From: JBFHRB01 sp041591915
GTDB taxonomy: Bacteria > Actinomycetota > Nitriliruptoria > Nitriliruptorales > Nitriliruptoraceae
Length of the DNA: 15,227 nucleotides
NCBI GenBank assembly: GCA_041591915.1
Contig: JBFHRB010000050.1
Coordinates: forward strand, 1-15,227
Direction of reading: 5' to 3'
A program made the position numbers and the translations under genes. Position 1 is the stretch's first letter. Every line of letters starts with the position of its first letter. Below are positions 5,556 through 13,151 of the stretch, piece by piece. Under the pieces are notes generated by a model that saw only the letters and a program-made list of their open reading frames with translations, did not search any database and had not been told where the DNA came from.

Positions 5556-7433
5556 GCAAGCGCCTCCGTCGCGAGCGGCAGCATCTTCCGGCGCCCGACC
5601 GCCGAGACCGGCTTCGCGAGCTGGCTGACGACCGTCGATCACAAGAAGATCGGCATCATGTACGGCGTCACCAGCTTCATCTTCTTCATCATCGGTGGCC
5701 TCGAGGCCATGCTGGTGCGCCTCCAGCTGGCACAGGCCGAGGGCACGGTCCTGTCGGCCGAGGCCTACAACCAGATGTTCACGATGCACGGCATCACGAT
5801 GGTCTTCCTCGTCGTGATGCCCGTGGCCGCCGCGTTCTTCAACTACCTGATCCCGCTGCAGATCGGCGCCCGCGACGTCGCCTTCCCGCGGCTGAACGCG
5901 TTCAGCTACTGGGTCTACCTGTTCGGTGGCCTGTTCCTGTACAGCTCGTTCTTCTTCGGGGCCGCCCCGAACGGCTCGTGGGTCGGCTACGCGCCGCTCT
6001 CCGTCGCCGCCCCCGGCAACAACATGGCGTTCTACGCCATCGGGCTGCAGATCCTTGGCCTTGGCTCGCTCGCCGCGTCGGTCAACTTCATCACCACCAT
6101 CCTGAACATGCGCGCGCCGGGCCTGACGTTCATGCGCATGCCGATGTTCATCTGGATGGCGCTGGTCGTGAACTTCCTGCTGCTCTTCGCGATGCCGGTC
6201 ATCGCGGTGGCGCTGTTCCAGCTCACCTTCGACAACGTCTTCGCGACGAACTTCTTCAACGCTGCGGCGGGCGCGGATCCGCTGCTGTGGCAGCACCTCT
6301 TCTGGATCTTCGGCCACCCCGAGGTCTACATCCTGATCCTGCCTGCCATGGGCATCGTCAGCGAGGTCCTGCCGGTCTTCTCCAGGAAGCCGCTGTTCGG
6401 CTACGCGGCCGTCGCCTTCGCCGGCGCGGCCATCGGCTTCATCGGCTGGGGCGTGTGGGCCCACCACATGTTCACCTCGGGCCTCGGCCCGGTCGCGACC
6501 TCCGCCTTCGGCCTCTCGACGATGTTCATCGCCGTGCCGACCGGCATCAAGATCTTCAACTGGGTCTTCACGATGTGGGGCGGCAAGCTCCGCCTCACGA
6601 CGCCGATGCTGTTCTCGATCGGCTTCGTGGCGATGTTCACCATCGGCGGGCTCAGTGGCGTCACCCACGCCATCGTCCCGTCCGACGCCCAGCAGCACGA
6701 CACCTACTACGTGGTGGCGCACTTCCACTACGTGCTCTTCGGTGGTGCCCTGTTCGGGATCATGAGCGGCATCTACTTCTGGTGGCCCAAGGTCACCGGG
6801 AAGCTGATCGACGAGACCTGGGGCAAGCTCCACTTCTGGACGTGGCTGATCGGCTTCAACCTCACGTTCGGGCCGATGCACTTCTCCGGGCTCCTCGGCC
6901 AGCCGCGACGCACCTACGTCCTGCCGGACGAGCTGGGACCGACGGTCGAGTTCTGGAACCTGTTGTCCACGATCGGTGTGTTCATCATCGCCATCAGCAC
7001 CGTGATCTTCTTCATCGCGATGCTGAAGACCCGCAACGGTGAGGACGCACCGCCCGACCCGTGGGACGCGCGCACGATCGAGTGGCTGACGACGTCGCCG
7101 CCGAAGCCGCACAACTTCGACAAGATCCCGGTCATCACCGCTCGCGACGAGTTCTGGCACCGCAAGTACGCCGAGGACGACGCCGGCCACGCCGTGCCCG
7201 TCCCGGCTGGTGGCCAGGTCGACGCTCCGCCGGAGGCCGGCACCGAGGTCGACGAGGACATCCACATGCCGAGCCCGTCGTACTGGCCGCTCGTCATGAC
7301 GCTGGGCCTGCCCGTCGTCGGCTACGGCGTGATCTTCAAGAGCCTGACCGTCGCCCTCGTGGGCGGTCTCGTGCTGCTGTTCGGGATGTACGCCTGGCAG
7401 CTCGAGCCCCTCGCTGAAGACGACCACCACTGA
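5553..7433 (+). CDS. coxA: Cytochrome c oxidase subunit I (A1-type heme-copper oxidase)
   Basis: Subunit I is the catalytic membrane core that reduces O2 to water and pumps protons using heme a, heme a3 and CuB. All key residues are present in the 626-residue protein: His79 and His392 (heme a), His390 (heme a3), His255, His304 and His305 (CuB), and Tyr259 for the His-Tyr crosslink. Glu257 sits in the GHPEVY motif, Asp108 marks the D-channel entry and Lys333 the K channel. Glu257 and Asp108 mark the A1 subclass. A C-terminal extension after about residue 490 has a charged linker, HMPSPSYWPL (571-580) and two further helices (about 579-596 and 598-615). This length is close to Bacillus CtaD rather than to the shorter mitochondrial form. 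There is no sign of a fused subunit III, which is encoded separately downstream. Confidence 0.98.
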   Translation: MASASVASGSIFRRPTAETGFASWLTTVDHKKIGIMYGVTSFIFFIIGGLEAMLVRLQLAQAEGTVLSAEAYNQMFTMHGITMVFLVVMPVAAAFFNYLIPLQIGARDVAFPRLNAFSYWVYLFGGLFLYSSFFFGAAPNGSWVGYAPLSVAAPGNNMAFYAIGLQILGLGSLAASVNFITTILNMRAPGLTFMRMPMFIWMALVVNFLLLFAMPVIAVALFQLTFDNVFATNFFNAAAGADPLLWQHLFWIFGHPEVYILILPAMGIVSEVLPVFSRKPLFGYAAVAFAGAAIGFIGWGVWAHHMFTSGLGPVATSAFGLSTMFIAVPTGIKIFNWVFTMWGGKLRLTTPMLFSIGFVAMFTIGGLSGVTHAIVPSDAQQHDTYYVVAHFHYVLFGGALFGIMSGIYFWWPKVTGKLIDETWGKLHFWTWLIGFNLTFGPMHFSGLLGQPRRTYVLPDELGPTVEFWNLLSTIGVFIIAISTVIFFIAMLKTRNGEDAPPDPWDARTIEWLTTSPPKPHNFDKIPVITARDEFWHRKYAEDDAGHAVPVPAGGQVDAPPEAGTEVDEDIHMPSPSYWPLVMTLGLPVVGYGVIFKSLTVALVGGLVLLFGMYAWQLEPLAEDDHH

Positions 7434-7476
7434 CCACACGCGCGCACCGCGCTGACCTCACACGGAAGGACGACAC

Positions 7477-8061
7477 GTGAGTGTCCCCGTTGAAGAGACC
7501 TCGCTCGGTCTCGACAACCGCAAGCTCGCGATGTGGGCGTTCCTGGGCTCGGAGTTCCTGTTCTTCGGCGCCTTCATCTCGACGTACCTGCTGTACCTCG
7601 ACGACTTCAACAACGCCGTCAACGGGATCGAGCTCTTCGACATCCCGTACACGAGCGTCTCGTCGTTCGTACTGCTGATGTCGTCGCTGACGATGGTGCT
7701 CGCCCACGCTGCCCACACCAAGGGCGACATGCGGCGCGCCCGCCTGTGGCTGTTGGCGACCGCCTTCCAGGGCATGGTCTTCATCGGCGGCCAGGTCTTC
7801 GAGTTCACGGCGTTCGTCAAGGAGGGCATGGGCCTGACGACGTCGCCGTTCTCGTCGTCGTTCTTCGTGCTGACCGGCTTCCACGGCGCGCACGTGACGG
7901 TCGGGATCATCATGCTCCTGAGCCTGTGGACCATGATGAAGATGGGCCGCATCGGCCCCGGCGAGGACCTCAAGACCGAGATGATCGGCCTCTACTGGCA
8001 CTTCGTCGACATCATCTGGATCATCATCTTCACCGTCGTCTACCTCATCCCCGCAGGTTGA
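7477..8061 (+). CDS. coxC: Cytochrome c oxidase subunit III
   Basis: Subunit III is a membrane subunit that stabilises proton uptake and turnover of subunit I; it carries no metal. The 194-residue protein has five predicted helices, as in short bacterial subunit III proteins that lack the first two helices of the mitochondrial form. Family motifs seen are GSEFLFFGAF (24-33), GQVFEF (105-110), TGFHGAHV (133-140) and YWHFVDIIWI near the C-terminus (173-182). Glu26 and Glu109 are buried acids expected in the family. The GTG start has GGAAGGA 6 nt upstream. It lies 43 nt after coxA and 43 nt before the subunit IV gene. Confidence 0.96.
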   Translation: MSVPVEETSLGLDNRKLAMWAFLGSEFLFFGAFISTYLLYLDDFNNAVNGIELFDIPYTSVSSFVLLMSSLTMVLAHAAHTKGDMRRARLWLLATAFQGMVFIGGQVFEFTAFVKEGMGLTTSPFSSSFFVLTGFHGAHVTVGIIMLLSLWTMMKMGRIGPGEDLKTEMIGLYWHFVDIIWIIIFTVVYLIPAG

Positions 8062-8104
8062 TCGGTCCCGGTCGACCGACCTTCTCGGAGCAGGAGCAGC
8101 AGCC

Positions 8105-8425
8105 GTGAGCACCGACACCAAGGGCGAGCAGGACCTCGGGACGCACGACGAGCACCACCCGACCGAGCGTCTCTACGTCAAGATCGCGATCATCCTCGCG
8201 ATCCTGACGGCGATGGAGGTCAGCCTCTTCTACATCGCCATCCCCGCTCCGGCGGTCTGGCTGACGTCGCTCGCGGTGATCAAGTTCGTGATGGTCGTCG
8301 GCTACTTCATGCACCTGAAGTACGACACCCGACTCTTCACCCAACTGATGCTCACGGGTCTCATCACCGCCCTGGCGGTCTACGGCGTGGCGCTGGCGAC
8401 CTTCCTGGGCACGACGCGTCCGTAG
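8105..8425 (+). CDS. Cytochrome c oxidase subunit IV (prokaryotic type)
   Basis: This 106-residue protein has three predicted helices (about 25-46, 50-70, 80-102) and a charged, His-containing N-terminus. TAMEVSLFYI in helix 1 and IKFVMVVGYFMHLKYD at the end of helix 2 are typical of prokaryotic subunit IV (CtaF/CoxD type). This subunit packs against subunits I and III and holds no redox centre. The start is GTG with AGGAG 8 nt upstream. Position directly after coxC, as in caa3 operons of Bacillus and relatives, supports the call. The CtaF and CoxD names are both used for this family, so no symbol is given. Confidence 0.88.
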   Translation: MSTDTKGEQDLGTHDEHHPTERLYVKIAIILAILTAMEVSLFYIAIPAPAVWLTSLAVIKFVMVVGYFMHLKYDTRLFTQLMLTGLITALAVYGVALATFLGTTRP

Positions 8426-8449
8426 CGGCATCGCGAGGCCTGGCCGACC

Positions 8450-9292
8450 ATGACTCCCAACCCGTGGGCTCTCGAGTTCCACCCCGAGGCGTGGGCGCTC
8501 TCGATCGGCCTGCTCGTCCTCTACTTCTGGACGCTGCGAACCCACGGACCGACCTACCACCCGCGCCCTGACGACCCCCCGGCGACCACACGCCAGAAGG
8601 CCGCGTTCGTGGCCGGGGTCGCCGTGCTGTGGTTCTCGGCTGCCGGTCCGATCCACGACATCGGCGAGCACTACCTCTTCAGCGCGCACATGCTCCAGCA
8701 CCTCCTCGAGGTCCTGGTCGTCCCGCCGCTGCTGCTGGTCGGCACGCCGGCCTGGATGTTCCGACTGCTCATCCGCAACGACCGCGTCCGCAAGTTCGTG
8801 GGCCGCGCGTCTCGCCCACTCGTCGCGACGCTCGTCTTCAACGGCGCCCTCATGGCGCTGCACATCCCGGCCCTCATGACGGCCTCGATCGGCAACGAGC
8901 CACTCCACCTCGGGGTCCACGTCGTGCTCGTGGCCACCGCGATCTTCATGTGGATGCCCGTGATGTCCCCGGTCGACGAGATCCCGCGCCTGTCGCCGCT
9001 CGCCCAGCTCGGCTACCTCTTCATCCAGACGATCCTGCCGACCGTCCCGGCGTCCGCGCTCACGTTCGGCAACGGCGTGCTCTACCCCGTCTACGAGACC
9101 TTCCCGCGCCTCTGGGGGATCTCCGCGGCCGACGACATGCGCTTCAGCGGCCTCATCATGAAGACCGTGGCCGGCTTCTACCTCTGGGGCATCATCACCG
9201 TGAAGTTCTTCCGCTGGGCCAACGGCGAGGAGCGGCGCGAACGCGCCGAGCGCCAGCCGCGTCCCATCCCGACCGTCACCACAGGGAGCTGA
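8450..9292 (+). CDS. ctaG: caa3 oxidase assembly factor CtaG (membrane protein)
   Basis: The protein (280 residues) belongs to the Caa3_CtaG family, needed in Bacillus for active caa3 oxidase, probably through copper delivery to subunit I. This family is unrelated to the Cox11-like protein also called CtaG. Seen: about seven hydrophobic segments, the SAHMLQH motif with His80 and His84, further intramembrane histidines (138, 153, 157), and a C-terminal segment with ADDMRFSGLIMK (227-238) before the last helix. The end is charged and likely cytoplasmic. It lies 24 nt after the subunit IV gene with only a weak ribosome site (GAGG, about 13 nt away). No Sco, Cox11 or PCuAC gene is visible in the window, so CtaG may be the main assembly factor here. 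Confidence 0.92.
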   Translation: MTPNPWALEFHPEAWALSIGLLVLYFWTLRTHGPTYHPRPDDPPATTRQKAAFVAGVAVLWFSAAGPIHDIGEHYLFSAHMLQHLLEVLVVPPLLLVGTPAWMFRLLIRNDRVRKFVGRASRPLVATLVFNGALMALHIPALMTASIGNEPLHLGVHVVLVATAIFMWMPVMSPVDEIPRLSPLAQLGYLFIQTILPTVPASALTFGNGVLYPVYETFPRLWGISAADDMRFSGLIMKTVAGFYLWGIITVKFFRWANGEERRERAERQPRPIPTVTTGS

Positions 9293-9297
9293 TCCCG

Positions 9298-9972
9298 ATG
9301 CAGCAGCAGACCAATGACTTCCGCGAGCGGGTCATCACGCCGCTCCTGATGCCCCTCGGCATCCTCGCCGTGATCGCCGTCACGGTCGGGTTCTTCGCAT
9401 GGATGCTGCTCTGGTCCACGAAGTTCCTGGCGCTGATCCTCGCGATCGTCGCTGCATCGGTGATCCTCGCGGCGATCTCGCTCGTCTCGTCACAGGAGAA
9501 GCTCGACGCGCCGAAGAAGGCGGTCGTGGGCGGGTTCGTGGCGATCCCGATGCTCATCGGCGCGCTGTTTGCGGGTGGCGTCATCGGTGACGTCGACGCC
9601 GCGGACCTCAACATCAACCGCCAACCGCACGAGCCGACGATCGCGGCCCCCGAGGGCGCCCCCGTCGTCGTCGCCGAGGACTCGGTCGAGTTCGTCACCA
9701 AGTCGTTCGAGCTCCCGGCCGAGGGGCTCGTGGCCTTCACGTTCGACAACGAGCAGAGCGGTGTCGTCCACAACGTCTGGATCTTCGAGGGTCCGACGAC
9801 GGAGGACCCCCTGTTCTTCCAGGGCGAGAACATCACCGGACCCGCCTCGATCGACTACGGCTTCGAGGCGCCGGGCGAAGAGGGCACGTGGCTGTACTTC
9901 TGCTCCATCCACCCCAACATGCAGGGCGAGGTCACGTTCAGCTTCGACGCGACCGCCGGGCTCATCGGCTGA
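9298..9972 (+). CDS. Membrane-anchored cupredoxin (type 1 copper domain)
   Basis: Seen in the 224-residue protein: three N-terminal membrane helices (about 13-37, 42-62, 76-96), a short linker, and a C-terminal cupredoxin domain (about 120-224) on the outer face. Likely type 1 copper ligands are His158 in VVHNVWIFEG and Cys202, His205 and Met208 in YFCSIHPNMQG. The Cys-x2-His-x2-Met spacing is that of amicyanin rather than plastocyanin. It could hand electrons to the CuA/heme c subunit, or hold copper for the oxidase. ATG 9298 has GGGAG 9 nt upstream and lies 5 nt after ctaG, so cotranscription is likely. The three-helix anchor is unusual, since most bacterial cupredoxins are secreted or have one anchor. 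It is not CuA: the second Cys is absent. Confidence 0.88.
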   Translation: MQQQTNDFRERVITPLLMPLGILAVIAVTVGFFAWMLLWSTKFLALILAIVAASVILAAISLVSSQEKLDAPKKAVVGGFVAIPMLIGALFAGGVIGDVDAADLNINRQPHEPTIAAPEGAPVVVAEDSVEFVTKSFELPAEGLVAFTFDNEQSGVVHNVWIFEGPTTEDPLFFQGENITGPASIDYGFEAPGEEGTWLYFCSIHPNMQGEVTFSFDATAGLIG

Positions 9973-9989
9973 TCAGTTCAGCACCGCGT

Positions 9990-10010
9990 CCACCGCCGGC
10001 GCGGCGGTGG
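9990..10010. terminator. Probable bidirectional terminator between convergent cox and cta genes
   Basis: CCACCGCC (9990-9997) pairs perfectly with GGCGGTGG (10003-10010) around a 5-nt loop. It fills most of the 42-nt gap between the cupredoxin stop (plus strand) and the ctaB stop (minus strand). Neither side has a T-run, which is common for high-GC actinobacterial terminators. Confidence 0.7.
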
Positions 10011-10014
10011 CCCG

Positions 10015-10956
10015 TCAGGCGATGACCGCATCCACCGCCGCGGCGATGAAGATGACAGCGAGGTAGGTCGTCGAGTAGTGGAAGAGCCGCATGGCGGCCT
10101 TCACGGTCTTCTCGCGGAAGAGGTGGTGGGCGAGCACCAGCCACGCCCCGGTCAGTCCGAGCGAGACGCTGACGAAGAGCCATCCCGCGCGGGCGCCGGC
10201 GATGTACATGAGGACCACGGCGAGCAGCAGATAGCTGTAGAGCAGGATGTGTCGGGTGGTCTCGTCGTTGCCGTGGGTCACGGTGAGCATCGGCAGGCCG
10301 GCGGCCGCGTAGTCGTCGCGGTACTTCATGGCGAGGGCCCAGAAGTGCGGGGGCGTCCACCAGAAGATGATCGCGAACAGCAGCCACGGCACGGGGTCGG
10401 CGAGGGTGGTCCCCGGAACGGCCGCCCAGCCGGTCAGCACGGGGACGCAGCCGGCTGCGCCGCCGATCACGACCGCCTGGTTGGTCCGCCGCTTCATGCC
10501 GAGCGTGTAGACGAACACGTAGAAGAAGATCGCGGAGGTCGCGAGGAGCGCCGCCACCACGTTCACGAACAGCGTCAGCCAGGCGAACCCGGCGATGCCG
10601 AGCACGATGCCGAAGCCGATGGCCCCACGTGGGGTGATCTCGTCCCGGGCGGTCGGACGGCCGCGGGTGCGCCGCATGAGCCGGTCGATGTCGCGGTCGA
10701 GGTAGTTGTTGATCGTGTTCGCGGAGGCCGCACTGAGCGTCCCGCCGATCAGCGTGGCGAGGACGAGCCAGGTGCCCGGCCAGCCACGGTCGGCGATGAC
10801 CATGGCCGGGACGGTCGTGATCAGCAGCAGCTCGATGATGCGCGGCTTCGTCAGCCAGAAGTAGGCGGCAAGGGTCCGCTTCCACGACCCGGCATCCGGC
10901 GCCATGTCCTCCGCCGCCCCGGCGAGGTCCCCGACCGCATCCACCGGCTGGGTCAC
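10015..10956 (-). CDS. ctaB: Protoheme IX farnesyltransferase (heme O synthase)
   Basis: CtaB adds a farnesyl group to protoheme, making heme O, the first step to heme A for the oxidase encoded alongside. The 313-residue protein has about nine membrane helices. The prenyltransferase motif NTINNYLDRDID lies in the second quarter, and YRDDYAAAGLPML is the second conserved loop; WWTPPHFWALA is also family-typical. Start choice: the GTG at 10956 overlaps the ctaA stop by 4 nt and has GAGG 7 nt upstream. The alternative ATG at 10905 has its GGAGG only 2 nt away. With the GTG start, ctaA and ctaB are translationally coupled. It is transcribed toward the cox operon. Confidence 0.95.
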   Translation of the reverse strand: MTQPVDAVGDLAGAAEDMAPDAGSWKRTLAAYFWLTKPRIIELLLITTVPAMVIADRGWPGTWLVLATLIGGTLSAASANTINNYLDRDIDRLMRRTRGRPTARDEITPRGAIGFGIVLGIAGFAWLTLFVNVVAALLATSAIFFYVFVYTLGMKRRTNQAVVIGGAAGCVPVLTGWAAVPGTTLADPVPWLLFAIIFWWTPPHFWALAMKYRDDYAAAGLPMLTVTHGNDETTRHILLYSYLLLAVVLMYIAGARAGWLFVSVSLGLTGAWLVLAHHLFREKTVKAAMRLFHYSTTYLAVIFIAAAVDAVIA

Positions 10957-11903
10957 GCCGAGACCTCGGCGGGTGCCCCCGGCGTCGGCAGCGCGAGCTC
11001 GTCGTCCGTCGCACGCCGCGCGAACGCCCAGGCAGCGACGAGGCACGTCCACACCGAGGCAGCGAGCCCGAGGTGCGCCACGATCGTGACGGTGGACGAG
11101 ACCGCGGTGAAGACGTGCACGGCGCCCAGTCCGACATTGGCCGTGAAGAGCGCCGCCGCCCCGTGGACGAGCATCGTCTCGCGGCGGGGCCGCTCGCGTC
11201 GGATCACCTGCCACGCGACGTAGCCGAGGTAGACCCAGACGACCGCGGCGGCGATGCGGTGCAGGTAGTGCAGGAGCTGTTTCTGGGTGCCGAACTCGGG
11301 GACGATCTGGCCCGCAGGGAGCGGCCAGCCGTCGAACGCGTGGAAGTTGTGGACGCTCGAGCCGAGGACGAGCGTGGCGACCACGCCCACTCCAGCCGCA
11401 AGCAGCAGCACTTCCCACCCGCGGTCACGGCGCCCCGTCGGGGGCTCGTCGAGCGTCAGGGCGTTGACCGTGACGTAGGTGACGAGTGCGAGCAGCGTCG
11501 TGGCACCGATCAGGTGGACCGTGACGAGGTCGGCATCGAGGTCGGAGATGACCACGGCAGCGCCCAGCGCCGACTGGCCGAGGACGACGACGACGGCCGC
11601 GATGGCCGGCCACACGAGCCGGGTGTGTGCGCGGTACCGGCGCCACGCGTGGACCGCGACCCAGACGAGCAGGACGACGACGACGGAGGCGATCCATCGG
11701 TGCATCCACTCGACGACCATCTCGAACTCCCAGCGGGGCAGGAGTCCACCGAGGTCGCCGACCTGCAGGACGCCGCCCTCGCACAGTGGCCACCGGTCCT
11801 TGCAGCCGTAGCCACTGCCCGATCCGCGCGTGAACGCCCCCCACGCCACCTGCAGCAGCGTGAGGGCCAGTGACGCCAGGCTGAGCCGCTGGAGCCGGGT
11901 CAT
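10953..11903 (-). CDS. ctaA: Heme A synthase
   Basis: CtaA oxidises the C8 methyl of heme O to a formyl group, giving heme A. The 316-residue protein has about eight helices in two repeats. The four heme-binding histidines are His68, His130, His215 and His277. Glu65 sits in the EWMHRW motif, and the Cys34-Cys41 pair is in the first outer loop (YGCKDRWPLC). These match Bacillus CtaA (His60, 123, 216, 278; Glu57; Cys35 and Cys42) in order and spacing, which defines the two-cysteine class. ATG 11903 overlaps the stop of the upstream small membrane gene (ATGA). A longer frame upstream exists but overlaps that gene and lacks membrane character. Confidence 0.95.
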   Translation of the reverse strand: MTRLQRLSLASLALTLLQVAWGAFTRGSGSGYGCKDRWPLCEGGVLQVGDLGGLLPRWEFEMVVEWMHRWIASVVVVLLVWVAVHAWRRYRAHTRLVWPAIAAVVVVLGQSALGAAVVISDLDADLVTVHLIGATTLLALVTYVTVNALTLDEPPTGRRDRGWEVLLLAAGVGVVATLVLGSSVHNFHAFDGWPLPAGQIVPEFGTQKQLLHYLHRIAAAVVWVYLGYVAWQVIRRERPRRETMLVHGAAALFTANVGLGAVHVFTAVSSTVTIVAHLGLAASVWTCLVAAWAFARRATDDELALPTPGAPAEVSA

Positions 11904-12184
11904 GCCGCGGGCCCGTCGAGGGAGTCCCGGCGCATCCTCCAGGCGATGGCGGCGACGACGCCGGTGACCGCGAGGGCGGCGAAGGACAGGGCGAGGTGGA
12001 CCAGCGTGAACGCCAACGTCCGCTCCTCGCCGGTCGTGAAGAAGTTGTAGATCCGGGTGCCCCACACCCAGACGTTGAACGCCACGACCGCGAACAGGGC
12101 GGTCGAGCGTCGACGGTTCCGTCGGAGGAGCTCGGCGAGCCGCTCGTCGGTCGACGGTCCCGGCAGGAGAACGTCCGAGGACAT
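11900..12184 (-). CDS. Small two-helix membrane protein encoded upstream of ctaA
   Basis: No family was recognised. The 94-residue protein has a polar N-terminus with a basic helix (TDERLAELLRRNRRR, 12-26), a helix near 28-49 that contains VWVWGTRIYNFF, a short outer loop, a helix near 58-83 and a basic end. Both ends are predicted in the cytoplasm. The ATG at 12184 has GAAGGG 7 nt upstream. A longer frame to 12373 would overlap the opposite-strand gene and has no ribosome site. Its stop overlaps the ctaA start by 4 nt, so it heads a three-gene unit with ctaA and ctaB. A role as an accessory factor in heme A synthesis or oxidase assembly is inferred from position only. Confidence 0.75.
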   Translation of the reverse strand: MSSDVLLPGPSTDERLAELLRRNRRRSTALFAVVAFNVWVWGTRIYNFFTTGEERTLAFTLVHLALSFAALAVTGVVAAIAWRMRRDSLDGPAA

Positions 12185-12185
12185 G

Positions 12186-12197
12186 GAAGGGCCCTTC
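12186..12197. promoter_or_regulatory. 12-bp palindrome containing the ribosome site of the small membrane gene
   Basis: GAAGGGCCCTTC is a perfect palindrome that ends one base before the minus-strand start codon (ATG at 12184) and includes its Shine-Dalgarno sequence. It may be a protein-binding site, or it may limit ribosome access through pairing. Confidence 0.4.
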
Positions 12198-12218
12198 GGG
12201 GGCGACGGGATGGTGGGG

Positions 12219-12249
12219 ATGGTACGGCGGGCGGAGGAGGGCTGACCAA
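12219..12249 (-). promoter_or_regulatory. Candidate promoter for the small gene-ctaA-ctaB unit
   Basis: Reading the minus strand, TTGGTC (plus 12244-12249) and TACCAT (plus 12219-12224) resemble -35 and -10 boxes, though the 19-nt spacer is long. They lie 35 nt or more upstream of the start at 12184, inside the divergent gap. Confidence 0.3.
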
Positions 12250-12285
12250 CCCGCAGCGGCAGGAGTGCCCCTTGCGCGCGGGCGC

Positions 12286-12302
12286 TACCGTCCGCGGCCA
12301 TG
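12286..12302 (+). promoter_or_regulatory. Candidate leaderless promoter of the SGNH acyltransferase gene
   Basis: TACCGT (12286-12291) fits TANNNT and ends 8 nt before ATG 12300, with no ribosome site between. It has the same arrangement as at 2347-2362. No clear -35 was seen. Confidence 0.4.
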
Positions 12303-13088
12303 GGAGCCGCTCGGGATTCCGGCGACGACGGGCCACTTCGCCTCGTCGTGCTCGGCGATTCGACGGCGTTCACCGACGACGTCGGGCCCCAGCTCCCCTG
12401 GGTCGACCACCTCTACCCCAACGTCGTGGCGCGGCGGCTGGAGGCGGAGCTCGCCCGCGAGGTCGCGGTCCAGGTCGTGGCGCGGCCGGGCTGGCTCGTG
12501 CGAGACGCGCTGCGTGCCCTGCAGAAGGACCGGCACGTGCAGTTCGAGGTGCTCCACGGGGCCGACGCGGTGGTCGTCGGCCTCGGCAGCTTCGACAACG
12601 CACCGGGCGGCATCCCGGCAGCGGTCGACGCCCTCGTTCCCTACGTCCGTCCGGCCCCGGTGCGCCGACGGCTCCGTCGAGCCCTCACCGCGGCGTACCC
12701 CCTGGCCGTGCGCGCAACCGCGGGGCGTCGGCGCCGTACGCCCCCGCGTGAGTTCGAGCGGCTGTTCGACCAGCTCCTGGTGCAGGTCCGCGGCCTGACG
12801 CAGGGTGTCCCCGGCGTGGTCGTCGGGCCGACGTCGCACCGCTCGGACTTCTACGCGCACGTCCACCCTCGACACCGAGAGGCCGAGGCACACCAGTTCG
12901 AGATCGCCACCAGACACGGCTTCGCGACCGTGTCCTGCTGGGACCACGCCGAGCCGATGGCCGACCGCCTCAACCCCGACGGGATCCACTGGCCGCCCGC
13001 AGTGCACGCGGCGATCGGCGAGGAGGTGGCAGCCGGGTTGCTGGCCCAGCTCACCGGGCAGGCACCGCCGCCGGGCGTGCCGTGGTGA
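12300..13088 (+). CDS. SGNH/GDSL-family protein resembling diglucosylglycerate octanoyltransferase (OctT)
   Basis: The 262-residue protein has no signal peptide or membrane helix, so it is likely cytoplasmic. Seen: the block I nucleophile motif VVLGDSTAF with Ser21, a GLGSFDN segment (94-100), and the block V dyad NPDGIHW with Asp227 and His230. Several stretches resemble mycobacterial OctT: YPNVVARRL (39-47), RPGWLVRDAL (62-71), VPYVRP followed by an Arg-rich run (113-127), and NPDGIHW. OctT puts an octanoyl group on diglucosylglycerate, an early step toward methylglucose lipopolysaccharides that bind fatty acyl chains. The resemblance is recalled, not searched, so generic SGNH esterase remains the alternative. 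The long-chain acyl-CoA ligase nearby fits an acyl-transfer setting. The gene is divergent from the ctaA unit. Confidence 0.85.
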   Translation: MGAARDSGDDGPLRLVVLGDSTAFTDDVGPQLPWVDHLYPNVVARRLEAELAREVAVQVVARPGWLVRDALRALQKDRHVQFEVLHGADAVVVGLGSFDNAPGGIPAAVDALVPYVRPAPVRRRLRRALTAAYPLAVRATAGRRRRTPPREFERLFDQLLVQVRGLTQGVPGVVVGPTSHRSDFYAHVHPRHREAEAHQFEIATRHGFATVSCWDHAEPMADRLNPDGIHWPPAVHAAIGEEVAAGLLAQLTGQAPPPGVPW

Positions 13089-13105
13089 CGGCTGGATGCA
13101 CGGTG

Positions 13106-13151
13106 GCGGGCGGTCCCGCTGGATAAGGTGTCGCGAAACCGAGGGGGTGTG
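13106..13151 (+). promoter_or_regulatory. Short gap with hairpin, -10-like box and ribosome site of the pilin gene
   Basis: GCGGG/CCCGC (13106-13119, 4-nt loop) could end the upstream transcript. TAAGGT (13124-13129) is a plausible -10 for the pilin gene, and AGGGGG (13142-13147) is its ribosome site, 4 nt before ATG 13152. The -35 region is not convincing. Confidence 0.35.

Noticed and set aside
4152..7439. Very long minus-strand open frame (about 1095 codons) opposite coxB and coxA
   Set aside because: It mirrors the codon bias of two certain genes, its translation is low-complexity Arg/Asp/Glu/His/Val-rich, and it has no recognisable domain. It is a GC-rich shadow frame.
11904..12065. Longer N-terminus for ctaA
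   Set aside because: It is an Arg-rich translation overlapping the upstream gene. ATG 11903 overlaps that gene's stop and begins directly with the first helix and the conserved first loop.
12185..12373. Longer N-terminus for the small membrane protein upstream of ctaA
   Set aside because: The extension overlaps the start of the opposite-strand SGNH gene, is Ser/Pro/Arg low-complexity, and has no ribosome site. ATG 12184 has one.
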